Positions 31,499 to 40,280 are shown, numbered from the stretch's first letter. The stretch is DNA of 40,585 nt from an uncultured Prevotella sp. (GCA_905198745.1 CAJKDU010000023.1:1-40585); one strand, 5' to 3'. Numbers and translations: made by a program. Notes: generated from the letters alone by a model not told the origin.

Positions 31499-31521
31499 CA
31501 TGACAACAAAACATAAACTAT

Positions 31522-33000
31522 ATGAAACTGAAACAAGTCATCCTCACTGCCGCAGCAGTCTTGTTCATCGGCAGCCCAACGAAGGCTCAGACACCAGCCT
31601 TCAACCCTACGGAAATGGAAGCCGGACTTAATGCCATGGCCGACTCGCTCACGGCGAATCTCACACCCTGGCAAGTGCCCGCCCGCGACTTCGACATCCG
31701 CAAGTATGGAGCCCAGTCGGGCAACAAGCACATCAACACCCGTGCCATACAGCGCGCCATAGACGCCTGCGCCAAGGCTGGCGGCGGACGTGTGGTGGTG
31801 CGTGGCGGCGACTATGTGACGGGCACCATCGTGCTCCGCTCCGGCGTGATGCTCCATATCGACAAAGGTGCGCGCCTGCTCGGCTCCACCTCGCTCAAGG
31901 ACTATCCCGACCATGTGGAGGCATTCAGAAGCGTGTGCCGCGACGTTCACCGCTACCGCATCTCGCTCATCTACGCAGAACGGGCCGACCGCGTGGGCAT
32001 CAGCGGTGAAGGGGAAATAGACTTCCGTGGGTCGCGCGACAACTTTCCCGGACCTGAAACCGTGAGCGCAATAGAGGGACGCCCGTTCGGCATCCGCATG
32101 ATAGAATGTAAGAACGTGGTGGTGAAAGACGTGCAGCTGCGCGACGCTGCCGCCTGGATGCAGTGCTATCTGGTATGCGAGAACCTCATATTCGACGGCA
32201 TGCGTGTTGTCAACCAGGTGAACTGGAACAACGACGGACTCGACCTCGACGGATGCCGCAACGTCATTGTGCGCCACTGCAACATCAACTCGCACGACGA
32301 TGCCCTCTGCCTCAAGACGGCAAGCGGCCGCGCCAACGAGAACTTCCTCGTGGAGGACAACACCTTCCACACGCATTGCAACGCCTTCAAGTTCGGCACC
32401 GACTCGCAAGGGGCCTACCGCCGCGTCGTGGGCCGTCGTCTTGTGCTCGGAGCCACACCCCAAGGCGAGAAGTCGTTCAACGACATTCACGAATGCAGCA
32501 CGGGCATCACGCTCGCCACAACCGACGGAGGCAACGTGAGCGACGTGCTCCTCACCGACATCAGCATCACCGGTGCACGTGCACCCATCTATCTGGGTGT
32601 GGGCAACCGCGGACGCAGATGGCAGTCGGTCATGGAGCATCCAGGAAAGCTTCACCGCATAGTAATCAAGCACGTGCTCGGAATGGACTGCCGCCGACAA
32701 GGCTCACTCATCAACGGTTGTCAGGGATTCCGGGTGAGCGATGTGCTCCTCAAGGACATTCACGCCACCACCGTGGGCGGCGGCACACAAGCCATGGCAG
32801 ATGCGGCCGTGGAAGAAAAATCGGGCGGCTATCCCGATGCACAGGAGTGGTCGCGTGAGGGACTGCCCGCCTACGGATTCTATGTGCGCCATGCCGAACG
32901 CATCACCTTTGACGACGTGAAGGTGAAGCCGGGGGCTAACGAGGCCCGTCCACACATTCGCATAGCTCAAGACTGCGAAGACATAGTCTTCAAGAAATAG
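31522..33000 (+). CDS. secreted glycoside hydrolase family 28 (polygalacturonase-like)
   Basis: A 492-residue exported protein with signal peptide (MKLKQVILTAAAVLFIGSPTKAQ). The GH28 right-handed beta-helix shows DFDIRKYGAQSGNKHINTRA at the start, then the catalytic region: NNDGLDLDGCRNVIVRHC (Asp of the NxD motif) and HDDALCLKT with paired aspartates. GH28 enzymes cut pectic galacturonan. The GHG motif is not clear, so this may be a divergent subfamily, for example on rhamnogalacturonan or a modified pectin. No SusC/SusD or other PUL genes are adjacent. Confidence 0.86.
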   Translation: MKLKQVILTAAAVLFIGSPTKAQTPAFNPTEMEAGLNAMADSLTANLTPWQVPARDFDIRKYGAQSGNKHINTRAIQRAIDACAKAGGGRVVVRGGDYVTGTIVLRSGVMLHIDKGARLLGSTSLKDYPDHVEAFRSVCRDVHRYRISLIYAERADRVGISGEGEIDFRGSRDNFPGPETVSAIEGRPFGIRMIECKNVVVKDVQLRDAAAWMQCYLVCENLIFDGMRVVNQVNWNNDGLDLDGCRNVIVRHCNINSHDDALCLKTASGRANENFLVEDNTFHTHCNAFKFGTDSQGAYRRVVGRRLVLGATPQGEKSFNDIHECSTGITLATTDGGNVSDVLLTDISITGARAPIYLGVGNRGRRWQSVMEHPGKLHRIVIKHVLGMDCRRQGSLINGCQGFRVSDVLLKDIHATTVGGGTQAMADAAVEEKSGGYPDAQEWSREGLPAYGFYVRHAERITFDDVKVKPGANEARPHIRIAQDCEDIVFKK

Positions 33001-33016
33001 CAGACCCTAACTCAGC

Positions 33017-33046
33017 ACGGCGGCGTTCACAACGTCGCCGTTTTTT
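33017..33046 (+). terminator. terminator of the GH28 gene
   Basis: ACGGCGGCGTT (33017-33027) and AACGTCGCCGT (33031-33041) form an 11-bp stem with one G-U pair around CAC, followed by TTTTTT. Confidence 0.9.
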
Positions 33047-33198
33047 GTAAGTGGCGGGAAGCGGTTCGAACAAACAGCCACAGACAACAAGAATGGTTCA
33101 TCCAAGACGGGGAGTGACACCTGATGTCGCTCTGTATGTGAAGGACAGCCAATCACAGCCTCAGCGGATATGGTCGCTAAACCGCCCGGTTACAGTCT

Positions 33199-33237
33199 GT
33201 TAACGGCAGACTAACGATGTGTTAGTGGCAGACTAAC
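33199..33237. repeat. two 22-bp-spaced copies of a GTTARYGGCAGACTAAC element
   Basis: GTTAACGGCAGACTAAC (33199-33215) and GTTAGTGGCAGACTAAC (33221-33237) differ at two positions and start 22 bp apart. Each is a rough palindrome (GTTA at one end, TAAC at the other). The same words appear at 20749-20808. Confidence 0.88.
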
Positions 33238-33345
33238 ACCCGGCTCCACTGCCTGGACACTCATGGCCATGGCCACGGGCAACGAGCGTCCCGGCAGCAG
33301 GACAGAATCGGGGCACTCCACTTAAACCTGACAAATGCCGAAAAG

Positions 33346-33391
33346 GTGATAGATGTGATAGATGTTAAGCCATCTATCACGCATCTATCAC
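33346..33391. repeat. nested inverted repeat of GTGATAGATG
   Basis: Two overlapping copies of GTGATAGATG (33346-33355 and 33355-33364) face two copies of CATCTATCAC (33371-33380 and 33382-33391) across the loop TTAAGC. The whole can fold into a hairpin of about 18 bp with a small bulge. No T run follows, so it is not a standard terminator. Confidence 0.9.
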
Positions 33392-33479
33392 TCCATCTAT
33401 ATCGCTTACAATCAACAGAATTATGTCAGATATCAAGAAAAGTGACGGATTGAGGCGAAAAAGCAAAAAGTTTTTCCTG

Positions 33480-33493
33480 CGCGCGTACGCGCG
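33480..33493. repeat. 14-bp perfect palindrome CGCGCGTACGCGCG
   Basis: A perfect palindrome of alternating pyrimidine-purine steps preceded by GCAAAAAGTTTTT-like sequence. It could extrude as a cruciform or Z-DNA, or be a protein site. It does not lie in a gene. Confidence 0.85.
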
Positions 33494-33636
33494 TAAGGGC
33501 GTTCATCGAACAAGGCTACAAGAAGATGACGCCAAGTAATAGCCGGCCATCCTGTCCGTTTTCTATCAAACCGAACACGGGAGCCCGAAGTATTGCTTCA
33601 AATCCCGAAAGGCCCAATAAAAAGGAACAGATTCCT

Positions 33637-33667
33637 TTTGTATTTCACGCATTTTGCACTACCTTTG
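33637..33667 (+). promoter_or_regulatory. promoter of map-tsaD
   Basis: TTTG (33637-33640), 19 bp, TACCTTTG (33660-33667): exact consensus, 21 bp before the map ATG. Confidence 0.85.
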
Positions 33668-33688
33668 CACTCGTAAATTCATAACAAA

Positions 33689-34552
33689 ATGAGATTCAAG
33701 AAAAAGACATGGCATGCTCTCTCAGGTCAGGAACTCACCGAAATGGACAAAAAGGTGATGTATTGGGAGAACAAAGGCAAGGAAGTGCCGTCACGCGATT
33801 TGATTAAAACTCCAGAACAGATAGAAGGCATCCGCCGCAGCGGCGTGATCAACACAGGCGTGCTCGACGAGGTGGCACGGCAGATTCATGCCGGCATGAA
33901 CACGCTCGAGATAGACAAGATTTGCTACGACTACTGCACGTCGCACGGTGCCATACCGGCATGTCTCAACTACGAAGGCTTCCCCAAAAGCGTGTGCACC
34001 AGCATCAACGACGTGGTGTGCCACGGCATACCCAAGGAAGAAGACGTGCTCGAAGAGGGCGACATCATCAACGTGGACTTCACAACCATCCTTGACGGCT
34101 ATTATGCCGACGCGTCACGCATGTTCATGATAGGGAAAGTGGACCCCAAAGTGGAACAACTCGTGCGCGTGGCCAAGGAGTGCATGGACATAGGAGCCGA
34201 AGCCGCCAAACCCTACTGCTTTGTGGGCGACATTGGCCATGCCATCCAGAAGCATGCCGAGAAATACGGCTACGGTGTGGTGCGCGACCTCTGCGGCCAC
34301 GGAGTGGGACTCAAGTTCCACGAGAAGCCCGACGTGGTGCACTACGGCCACAAGGGCACCGGCATGCTCATCGTGCCGGGCATGGTGTTCACCATTGAGC
34401 CGATGATCAATATGGGCGGCGACTGGCACGTCTACCTCAATGCCGAGGACAAGTATGAATGGGAAATCATTACCGGCGACGGTCTGCCCAGCGCACAGTG
34501 GGAACACACCTATGTGATGACTGAACACGGTGTGGAAATACTGACGGAATAA
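33689..34552 (+). CDS. map: type I methionine aminopeptidase
   Basis: It removes the initiator methionine from new proteins. The 287-residue protein has the five metal ligands of the family: the aspartates in INVDFTTILDGYYADASR, His in GHGVGLKFHEKP, Glu in VFTIEPMIN and Glu in WEHTYVMTEHG. About 40 residues precede the usual start of the catalytic domain (KTPEQIEGIRRSG); this extension (MRFKKKTWHALSGQELTEMD) resembles the SEC-C-free extended Map of Bacteroidales. tsaD follows 60 bp downstream. Confidence 0.95.
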   Translation: MRFKKKTWHALSGQELTEMDKKVMYWENKGKEVPSRDLIKTPEQIEGIRRSGVINTGVLDEVARQIHAGMNTLEIDKICYDYCTSHGAIPACLNYEGFPKSVCTSINDVVCHGIPKEEDVLEEGDIINVDFTTILDGYYADASRMFMIGKVDPKVEQLVRVAKECMDIGAEAAKPYCFVGDIGHAIQKHAEKYGYGVVRDLCGHGVGLKFHEKPDVVHYGHKGTGMLIVPGMVFTIEPMINMGGDWHVYLNAEDKYEWEIITGDGLPSAQWEHTYVMTEHGVEILTE

Positions 34553-34612
34553 CATTTTTCCCCTCGACCACAGCACCGAAATGCCGTGGCGACAACTAAT
34601 CAAGCAAGAAAT

Positions 34613-35638
34613 ATGGACGACATTTATATATTAGGTATAGAGAGCAGTTGTGACGACACGTCGGCAGCCGTGCTCCGCAACGGAGTGCTGCTGAGCAACG
34701 TCACAGCCTCGCAAGACGTGCACCGGGCCTACGGCGGCGTGGTGCCCGAACTGGCTTCCAGGGCACACCAGCAAAACGTGGTGCCTGTGGTCGACCAGGC
34801 CATCAAGCGCGCCGGCATCACCAAGGAGCAACTCTCGGCAGTGGCTTTCACGCGCGGTCCCGGACTGATGGGGTCTCTGCTCGTTGGCGTGAGCTTCGCC
34901 AAGGGCTTTGCCCGCTCACTCAACATCCCCCTCATTGATGTCAACCACCTGCAAGGACACGTCATGGCACATTTCATCCGTGAAAGCGACGACGACCACT
35001 CGCAGCCTCCCTTCCCCTTCATCTGCCTGCTCGTCAGCGGAGGCAATTCGCAGATTGTCAAGGTGAACGCCTACAACGACATGCAGGTGCTCGGACAGAC
35101 CATCGACGACGCTGCCGGTGAGGCTATCGACAAGTGTTCCAAGGTGATGGGACTGGGCTATCCCGGAGGACCCATCATCGACAAGCTGGCCCGACAGGGC
35201 AACCCGAAAGCCTACACCTTTGCGGAGCCGCACATTCCAGGCATGGACTACAGTTTCAGCGGACTGAAAACCTCGTTCCTCTACAGTCTGAGAAAATGGG
35301 TGGCCGACGACCCCGACTTCGTTGAGCATCACAAGGAAGACCTGGCAGCAAGCCTTGAATACACCATCGTGGACATTCTGATGAAGAAGTTGCGCATGGC
35401 AGTCAAGCAGACTGGCATCAAGCACGTGGCCGTGGCAGGCGGCGTTTCGGCCAACAACGGCCTGCGCAATGCCTTCAGGGAACATGCACGCAAATACGGC
35501 TGGACCATCTACATTCCCAAGTTCAGCTATACCACAGACAATGCTGCAATGATTGGCATTGTGGGCACCTACAAATATCGCGACCAGGACTTCTGCTCCA
35601 TCGACAAGCCGGCCTTCAGCAAGGTGACCTTCCAATAA
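34613..35638 (+). CDS. tsaD: tRNA N6-adenosine threonylcarbamoyltransferase
   Basis: TsaD (Kae1/YgjD) transfers the threonylcarbamoyl group to A37 of ANN-decoding tRNAs, with TsaB, TsaC and TsaE. The 341-residue protein shows LGIESSCDDTSAAV, the metal-binding histidines in VNHLQGHVMAHF, LVSGGNSQIV, GLGYPGGPIID, SFSGLKTSF and AGGVSANNGLR. I chose the ATG at 34613 because it gives the family N-terminus; the upstream GTG at 34586 would add nine non-conserved residues. It is between map and the CinA-type gene. Confidence 0.97.
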   Translation: MDDIYILGIESSCDDTSAAVLRNGVLLSNVTASQDVHRAYGGVVPELASRAHQQNVVPVVDQAIKRAGITKEQLSAVAFTRGPGLMGSLLVGVSFAKGFARSLNIPLIDVNHLQGHVMAHFIRESDDDHSQPPFPFICLLVSGGNSQIVKVNAYNDMQVLGQTIDDAAGEAIDKCSKVMGLGYPGGPIIDKLARQGNPKAYTFAEPHIPGMDYSFSGLKTSFLYSLRKWVADDPDFVEHHKEDLAASLEYTIVDILMKKLRMAVKQTGIKHVAVAGGVSANNGLRNAFREHARKYGWTIYIPKFSYTTDNAAMIGIVGTYKYRDQDFCSIDKPAFSKVTFQ

Positions 35639-35665
35639 TGACAAACAAAAAACAAACAAGACAAT

Positions 35666-36178
35666 ATGGAATTCGAAAAGAAAGTATTAAGTAGAGAAAT
35701 AGCACAGAGCCTCTATGACACCAACAAGACCGTAGGTTCGGCAGAAAGCTGCACAGGCGGACGCATAGCTGAGGCCATCATCGCTACACCCGGAGCTTCA
35801 AGCTACTTCAAGGGCGGCATCATCTCCTACACCAATGAGGTGAAGGAACACTTGCTCGGTGTTGACCACCAACTCCTTGAAGAGAAAACTGCCGTATGCG
35901 AAGAGGTTGCAGTGGCCATGGTCAAGAGTGCCATCAAGACTCTCGGCGTTGACTATGCCGTGGCTTCCACGGGCACTGCCGGCCCAACCGGCGGCACCAA
36001 GGAGATTCCCGTAGGCACCATCTGGCTTGCTTGCGGAAGCCAGGACGAGGTGGTAACCATGAAACTGGAAGAAGACTTCGGACGCGACATCAATCTCGCC
36101 ATAGCAACCAGCAAGGCTCTGCAAATGCTCCTCAAGTTCCTTCAGGAGCACAAGCCGGAACCTGCCGTAGAAGAATAA
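35666..36178 (+). CDS. pncC: nicotinamide-nucleotide amidohydrolase (CinA C-terminal type)
   Basis: A 170-residue stand-alone CinA-family enzyme, equal to the PncC deamidase that converts nicotinamide mononucleotide to nicotinate mononucleotide to recycle NAD. The motifs are SAESCTGGRIAEAI near the start and STGTAGPTGGTKEIPVGTIW in the middle. The N-terminal CinA pyrophosphatase domain is absent, which is normal for this short form. It follows tsaD by 27 bp. The next gene begins 3 bp after its stop. Confidence 0.92.
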   Translation: MEFEKKVLSREIAQSLYDTNKTVGSAESCTGGRIAEAIIATPGASSYFKGGIISYTNEVKEHLLGVDHQLLEEKTAVCEEVAVAMVKSAIKTLGVDYAVASTGTAGPTGGTKEIPVGTIWLACGSQDEVVTMKLEEDFGRDINLAIATSKALQMLLKFLQEHKPEPAVEE

Positions 36179-36181
36179 AAC

Positions 36182-37192
36182 ATGCATAACTCCTTATCGG
36201 CATTAATTATAGGCCTCTTGACTTGCACTGCTGCTGCAGGTCAAGAGGCCCGTTCTTTTCCCCACTCTGTTCCACCGGGCAACTACAGTGCCCTGGCATG
36301 GCTGGGCGACAGCACCTATGTCGTGGCAGACGACAAGTCGCCCACAGACGGGTTCTACACGTTCTTCATACAGACCGATTCTGTCACAGGCTCCGTCAAG
36401 AGCGTGCACCGAGGAGCATTCCATTCCTCCAATCTCGCAGCACGCGATGCGGAGGGCATCTGCTACAACCCTTACACACACCGGGTATGGATGGGTGGAG
36501 AAACAGACAACACGATACGCGAATACGCACTCGACGGAACACTCACCGGGCGCGTGCTTCCGCTCTCTGACAGCATGCGCCGCACGGCTGCCAACTACGG
36601 TTACGAGTCGCTCTCCTACAATGCCGTGACTCACCGCTACTGGACAGTAACCGAAAGCACACTGCCCATGGACGGTGAATCGGCCTCTTCGACCAACGGT
36701 GTGGAGAACAAACTCCGACTGCAAGTATTCGACGACTCGTTACAGGCCATGCGGCAATGGGCCTACAAGATGGATACTCCGGCATCTCGCCGGCAAGCCT
36801 CCAACTACGCCATGGGCGTGAGCGAAGTGTGTGCGCTCGACAACGGAAAGGTCATCGTGCTGGAACGCGAGTTTTATGTACCGAAAGTGAAAATAGGTGC
36901 CTGGGTGACGTGCAAGCTCTATGAGGTGAACCCAGACAGGGGACCTCTCTGCCAGGTGAACCCAGACACGCCCATGCCGTCAGACCAGCGCTTTCTGGAA
37001 AAACGACAGCTCTCGCAATGGACCACACGACTCGGCCTCTTCTCACGCGACATAGCCAACTATGAAGGCATGTGCCTCGGCCCTACCCTCACAGACGGCC
37101 GGCGACTGCTGCTGCTCGTGAGCGACTCGCAAGCTGGTTATGCCGGCGTACTCAAAGACTGGTTTATGACCATCCCATTGGAAAACAAATAA
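36182..37192 (+). CDS. exported esterase-like activity of phytase family protein
   Basis: A 336-residue exported protein with signal peptide (MHNSLSALIIGLLTCTAAAGQ). It fits the 'esterase-like activity of phytase' family (PF13449), a beta-propeller-like phosphatase/esterase fold: the N-terminal GNYSALAWLGDSTYVVADDKS, then ARDAEGICYNPYTHRVWMGGE, NYGYESLSYNAVTHRYWTVTE and NYEGMCLGP near the C-terminus. Repeated acidic-glutamate turns (AEG, YES, YEG) are the family hallmark. Substrate and reaction are not known. It is 3 bp after the CinA-type gene. Confidence 0.82.
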   Translation: MHNSLSALIIGLLTCTAAAGQEARSFPHSVPPGNYSALAWLGDSTYVVADDKSPTDGFYTFFIQTDSVTGSVKSVHRGAFHSSNLAARDAEGICYNPYTHRVWMGGETDNTIREYALDGTLTGRVLPLSDSMRRTAANYGYESLSYNAVTHRYWTVTESTLPMDGESASSTNGVENKLRLQVFDDSLQAMRQWAYKMDTPASRRQASNYAMGVSEVCALDNGKVIVLEREFYVPKVKIGAWVTCKLYEVNPDRGPLCQVNPDTPMPSDQRFLEKRQLSQWTTRLGLFSRDIANYEGMCLGPTLTDGRRLLLLVSDSQAGYAGVLKDWFMTIPLENK

Positions 37193-37204
37193 CTGAAAGA
37201 CAAC

Positions 37205-37232
37205 AACGGCAGCGCACAGGCGTTGCCGTTTT
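37205..37232 (+). terminator. terminator after the phytase-like gene
   Basis: AACGGCAGCG (37205-37214) pairs with CGTTGCCGTT (37221-37230) with one G-U pair, followed by TTTT. It closes the map-tsaD-pncC-phytase run. Confidence 0.75.
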
Positions 37233-37292
37233 GCCTTTATAAAAAGAAATACTGATTCTGTTACACTTTTTACCGAATATCAAACTGTTCAC

Positions 37293-37323
37293 TTGCCGGG
37301 TTGTTACTTTATAACTATTTTTG
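37293..37323 (+). promoter_or_regulatory. promoter of the DUF362 gene
   Basis: TTG (37293-37295), 20 bp, TATTTTTG (37316-37323) fits the consensus and lies 31 bp before the ATG at 37355. Confidence 0.75.
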
Positions 37324-37354
37324 CAGCACAACCAACAAACAACATTCCGTAACA

Positions 37355-38296
37355 ATGAAAAAGCTTCTATTCATGGCCATGACACTGCTGACATCCGCCT
37401 CACTCATGGCACAACCCAAGGTCTACATGACCAAGGAAATCTCACCCGAATCGCTCGTGCGCATCTACAAGGCTCTCGGAGTGAAGGCACACGGCAGAGT
37501 GGCCATCAAGATCAGTTCCGGCGAGATGGGTGGCCACAACTACCTGAAGCCCACTCTTATCCGCAATCTTGTGGACGAAACGCACGGCACACTCGTGGAG
37601 TGCTGCACGGCTTACGGAGGCAGCCGGCAGGACGTGAGCAAGCACTGGGAGACCATCCACACTCACGGATTCGACTCCATCGCTGCCTTCGACCTGATGG
37701 ACGAATACGGACAGATGCGTATTTCCGTGCGCGACAAGAAGCACCTGAAATACGACATCGTAGGTGACCATCTCGCCAACTACGACTTCATGATCAACCT
37801 TGCCCACTTCAAAGGACACGCCATGGGCGGCTTTGGAGGGGTGCTCAAGAACCAGTCTATCGGCGTGGCTTCCACAGCAGGCAAAGCCTACATCCACTCA
37901 GCCGGCAAGACAAACGACGCCTCCAAACTCTGGCAGAACCTGCCCAAGCAAGACGACTTCCTCGAGAGCATGGCGGCAGCCGCACAGGGCGTGGCTGATT
38001 ATTTCGGCAAGAACATCATCTACATCGACGTGATGAACAACATGAGCGTAGACTGCGACTGCGACAGTCATCCCGCAGATCCCAAACTGCGCGACATGGG
38101 CATACTTGCCTCCACCGATCCCGTAGCGCTCGACCAGGCTTGCCTCGACCTTGTGTTCGGTCACAAAGGCACGCCCGGCGACGACGAGAAGCCACTCATC
38201 GAACGCATCAACCGCCAGCACGGCACCTATATCACCGACTATGCGGAAAAGATAGGCCTGGGCAGCAAGAAGTACAAGCTCATCATGATTAAGTAA
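37355..38296 (+). CDS. exported DUF362 domain protein
   Basis: A 313-residue exported protein: signal peptide (MKKLLFMAMTLLTSASLMAQ) and then a DUF362 domain, with VAIKISSGEMGGHNYLKP, YGGSRQDVSKHWETIHTHGF, INLAHFKGHAMGGFGGVLKN and CDCDSHPADPKLRDMGIL, and a conserved DPVALDQA near the end. Relatives often carry ferredoxin domains, absent here. The cluster of Cys/Asp (VDCDCDSH) could bind a metal. The function is unknown. The TonB receptor starts 56 bp downstream. A preceding promoter supports its own unit. Confidence 0.85.
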   Translation: MKKLLFMAMTLLTSASLMAQPKVYMTKEISPESLVRIYKALGVKAHGRVAIKISSGEMGGHNYLKPTLIRNLVDETHGTLVECCTAYGGSRQDVSKHWETIHTHGFDSIAAFDLMDEYGQMRISVRDKKHLKYDIVGDHLANYDFMINLAHFKGHAMGGFGGVLKNQSIGVASTAGKAYIHSAGKTNDASKLWQNLPKQDDFLESMAAAAQGVADYFGKNIIYIDVMNNMSVDCDCDSHPADPKLRDMGILASTDPVALDQACLDLVFGHKGTPGDDEKPLIERINRQHGTYITDYAEKIGLGSKKYKLIMIK

Positions 38297-38352
38297 AAAA
38301 CCTCGTCCTGCGGCACATACCGACGCAAGACTATTATCTGCAACATCACACA

Positions 38353-40203
38353 ATGAAAACATTCTTATTCTCCTGCGTGGCAATCCTTGCCATGCAGGAA
38401 GCGTCTCTTTTTGCCCAAACACAAGGCAAAGACCACCAAATCGACGAACTGATTGTCACCGGCACTAACCGCGCCACATCACGCCGGCTACTTCCCTACA
38501 GCGTGAGTGTGGTAGACAGCCCCCAACTGCAGTCGTCGGGCAAGACACAACTTCTCTCAGCCCTCTCGGCAGAAGTGCCGAGCCTCTTTGTCACCGAACG
38601 CAACCTCTTCGGCTTCGGCGTGAGCAACGGAGGAAGCGGCGGCATCTCCATTCGTGGCGTGGGCGGTTCACAGGGAAAGGTTCTCATGATGGTTGACTGA
38701 CAGCCACAATATGCCGGCATATACTCTCACCATATAGCCGACTTCTACGACACGGAGAACGTAGACCATGTGGAAATCCTTCGTGGTCCGGCTTCCGTGC
38801 TCTACGGCTCAAATGCCATGGGCGGCGTCATCAATGTCATCACTCGCCATCCGCAAGCCGAGGGGTGGCACACGAGTATATCCTCGCAATATGGTTCCTA
38901 CAACACCTGGCAAAACCAACTTACCGGCACATTCCGCCAAGGCCGCTTTTCCTCACTTGTATCGTTAGGCTATGACATGACAGACGGCACACAGGAGAAT
39001 TTCGACTTCCGACAGAAGAACCTTTATGCCAAAATTGGCTACCAGTTCAATCAGCACTGGAACCTCGGTGCCGACTACTCCTTGATGAACTTCATCGGCA
39101 ATGGCCCTATCTATCCACGCCTCAGCAACCCGGAGTCTAACGACATATATCACCCAAACGTAACACGTGGAGAAAGTTCTGTCACACTCAACAACTCCTA
39201 CAACAAAACAAACGGAAGCCTCAGAACCTATTATAGTTACGGCAATCACTTCATCGACGACCCACGGCATTTCCATAGTGTGGACGACCGCTTCGGCATC
39301 CTCCTCTACCAGACATTGCAAACATGGAAGGGAGCCTCTGCCACACTGGGCTTTGACTTCGACCACTACACAGGCAAGATACCCGTATCGGGCGGTCGAC
39401 CTCACACAGAGGGAAGTGTCCAGACCATGACCCGCAAAAGCGTCACGGAATACTCGCCCTACATCACCCTTACACAAAACCTGTTGTCCGACGTGTTGAC
39501 GATTGATGCAGGAGTACGCATGGCCATGAGCAACCGGTTCGGCACACATTGGGTGCCACAGGCTGGCATCACCCTCCATCCCGCTACCGACTGGACGCTA
39601 CACGCTTCACTTGCCAAAGGCTACCGCAACCCTTCGTTCCGCGAGCTATACCTCTACCGGCCCGCCAATCCCGACCTGGAGCCGGAACGGATGATGAACT
39701 ATGAAGCCGGCATCAGCCACCGTTTCTCCAGATTGTTCAACGCCGACCTCACCGCCTACTTCTCAGAGGGGGCAAACCTGATACAGACGCTCAACATGAA
39801 GAATGTGAACACCGGAAGGTTCATCAACAAGGGCATTGAACTGTCGCTTGCCAGCCATCCGACAGACAGAGTCTAGCTGCGTGCCGCCTACAGCTATCTG
39901 CACACATCGGTCAGCAACCTGACAGCAGCACCCAAGAACATGTTCTCCATAGGAATACAATGGCAACCGCTTCCACAGTTTACCGTAGACACGGACGTGA
40001 AGAGCATACACGGCCTCTACGTGTGGACCGACCGCACACACGAACACTACACCGTATGGAACATGAAACTTACCTGGGCAACCACGTCATGGTTCAACGT
40101 TTTCGCCACGCTCAACAACATCACTGCCACGCATTATCAAATCAATCACGGCTACGACATGCCTCGGTTTACAGCCATGGGCGGCATCAGGATAAGACTC
40201 TGA
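38353..40203 (+). pseudogene. TonB-dependent receptor with two in-frame stop codons
   Basis: One frame from 38353 to 40203 (617 codons) encodes an outer-membrane receptor: signal peptide (MKTFLFSCVAILAMQEASLFAQ), a plug domain (DELIVTGTNR, RGVGGSQGKVLMMVD, VEILRGPASVLYGSNAMGGV) and a beta-barrel ending GGIRIRL. It is broken by TGA at codon 116 (38698-38700), where the conserved plug motif VDGQP would need GGA, and by TAG at codon 508 (39874-39876), where GAG or CAG would fit. No frameshift is seen and the barrel sequence is otherwise intact. Recent decay, phase-dependent suppression, or sequencing error are possible. It would have transported a siderophore, haem, vitamin or similar, none deducible. 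Confidence 0.88.
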
Positions 40204-40223
40204 CCATCCGGCTTGGAAACAAT

Positions 40224-40262
40224 CATGCAAGAGAAAAACTCAATGGTCTTTCATCTTGCATG
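40224..40262. other. hairpin just past the TonB receptor frame
   Basis: CATGCAAGA (40224-40232) pairs perfectly with TCTTGCATG (40254-40262) across a 21-nt loop. No T run follows. It lies just before the main terminator. Confidence 0.6.
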
Positions 40263-40280
40263 CAATATTCACTGCCGGAA

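Larger units (their letters stand above)
33047..33636. other. gene-free stretch of about 590 bp
   Basis: No gene is supported here. It contains the 22-bp-period repeat (33199-33237), the nested GATAGATG palindrome (33346-33391) and a CG palindrome (33480-33493), then the map promoter. Their clustering suggests a repeat hotspot or remnant of a mobile element. Confidence 0.65.

Noticed and set aside
34586..34612. GTG start of tsaD at 34586
   Set aside because: The nine added residues are not family-like, and the ATG at 34613 gives the conserved N-terminus.
38698..38700. TGA read as glycine (as in SR1/Gracilibacteria genetic code 25)
   Set aside because: Glycine is the residue needed here, but TGA ends other genes of the window normally (for example ruvC and panC), and a TAG also interrupts the same frame, which that code would not explain.
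38698..38700. Selenocysteine insertion at the TGA
   Set aside because: The expected residue is a structural glycine, not a redox cysteine, and no obvious bacterial SECIS stem-loop directly follows. The second stop is TAG, which selenocysteine would not solve.
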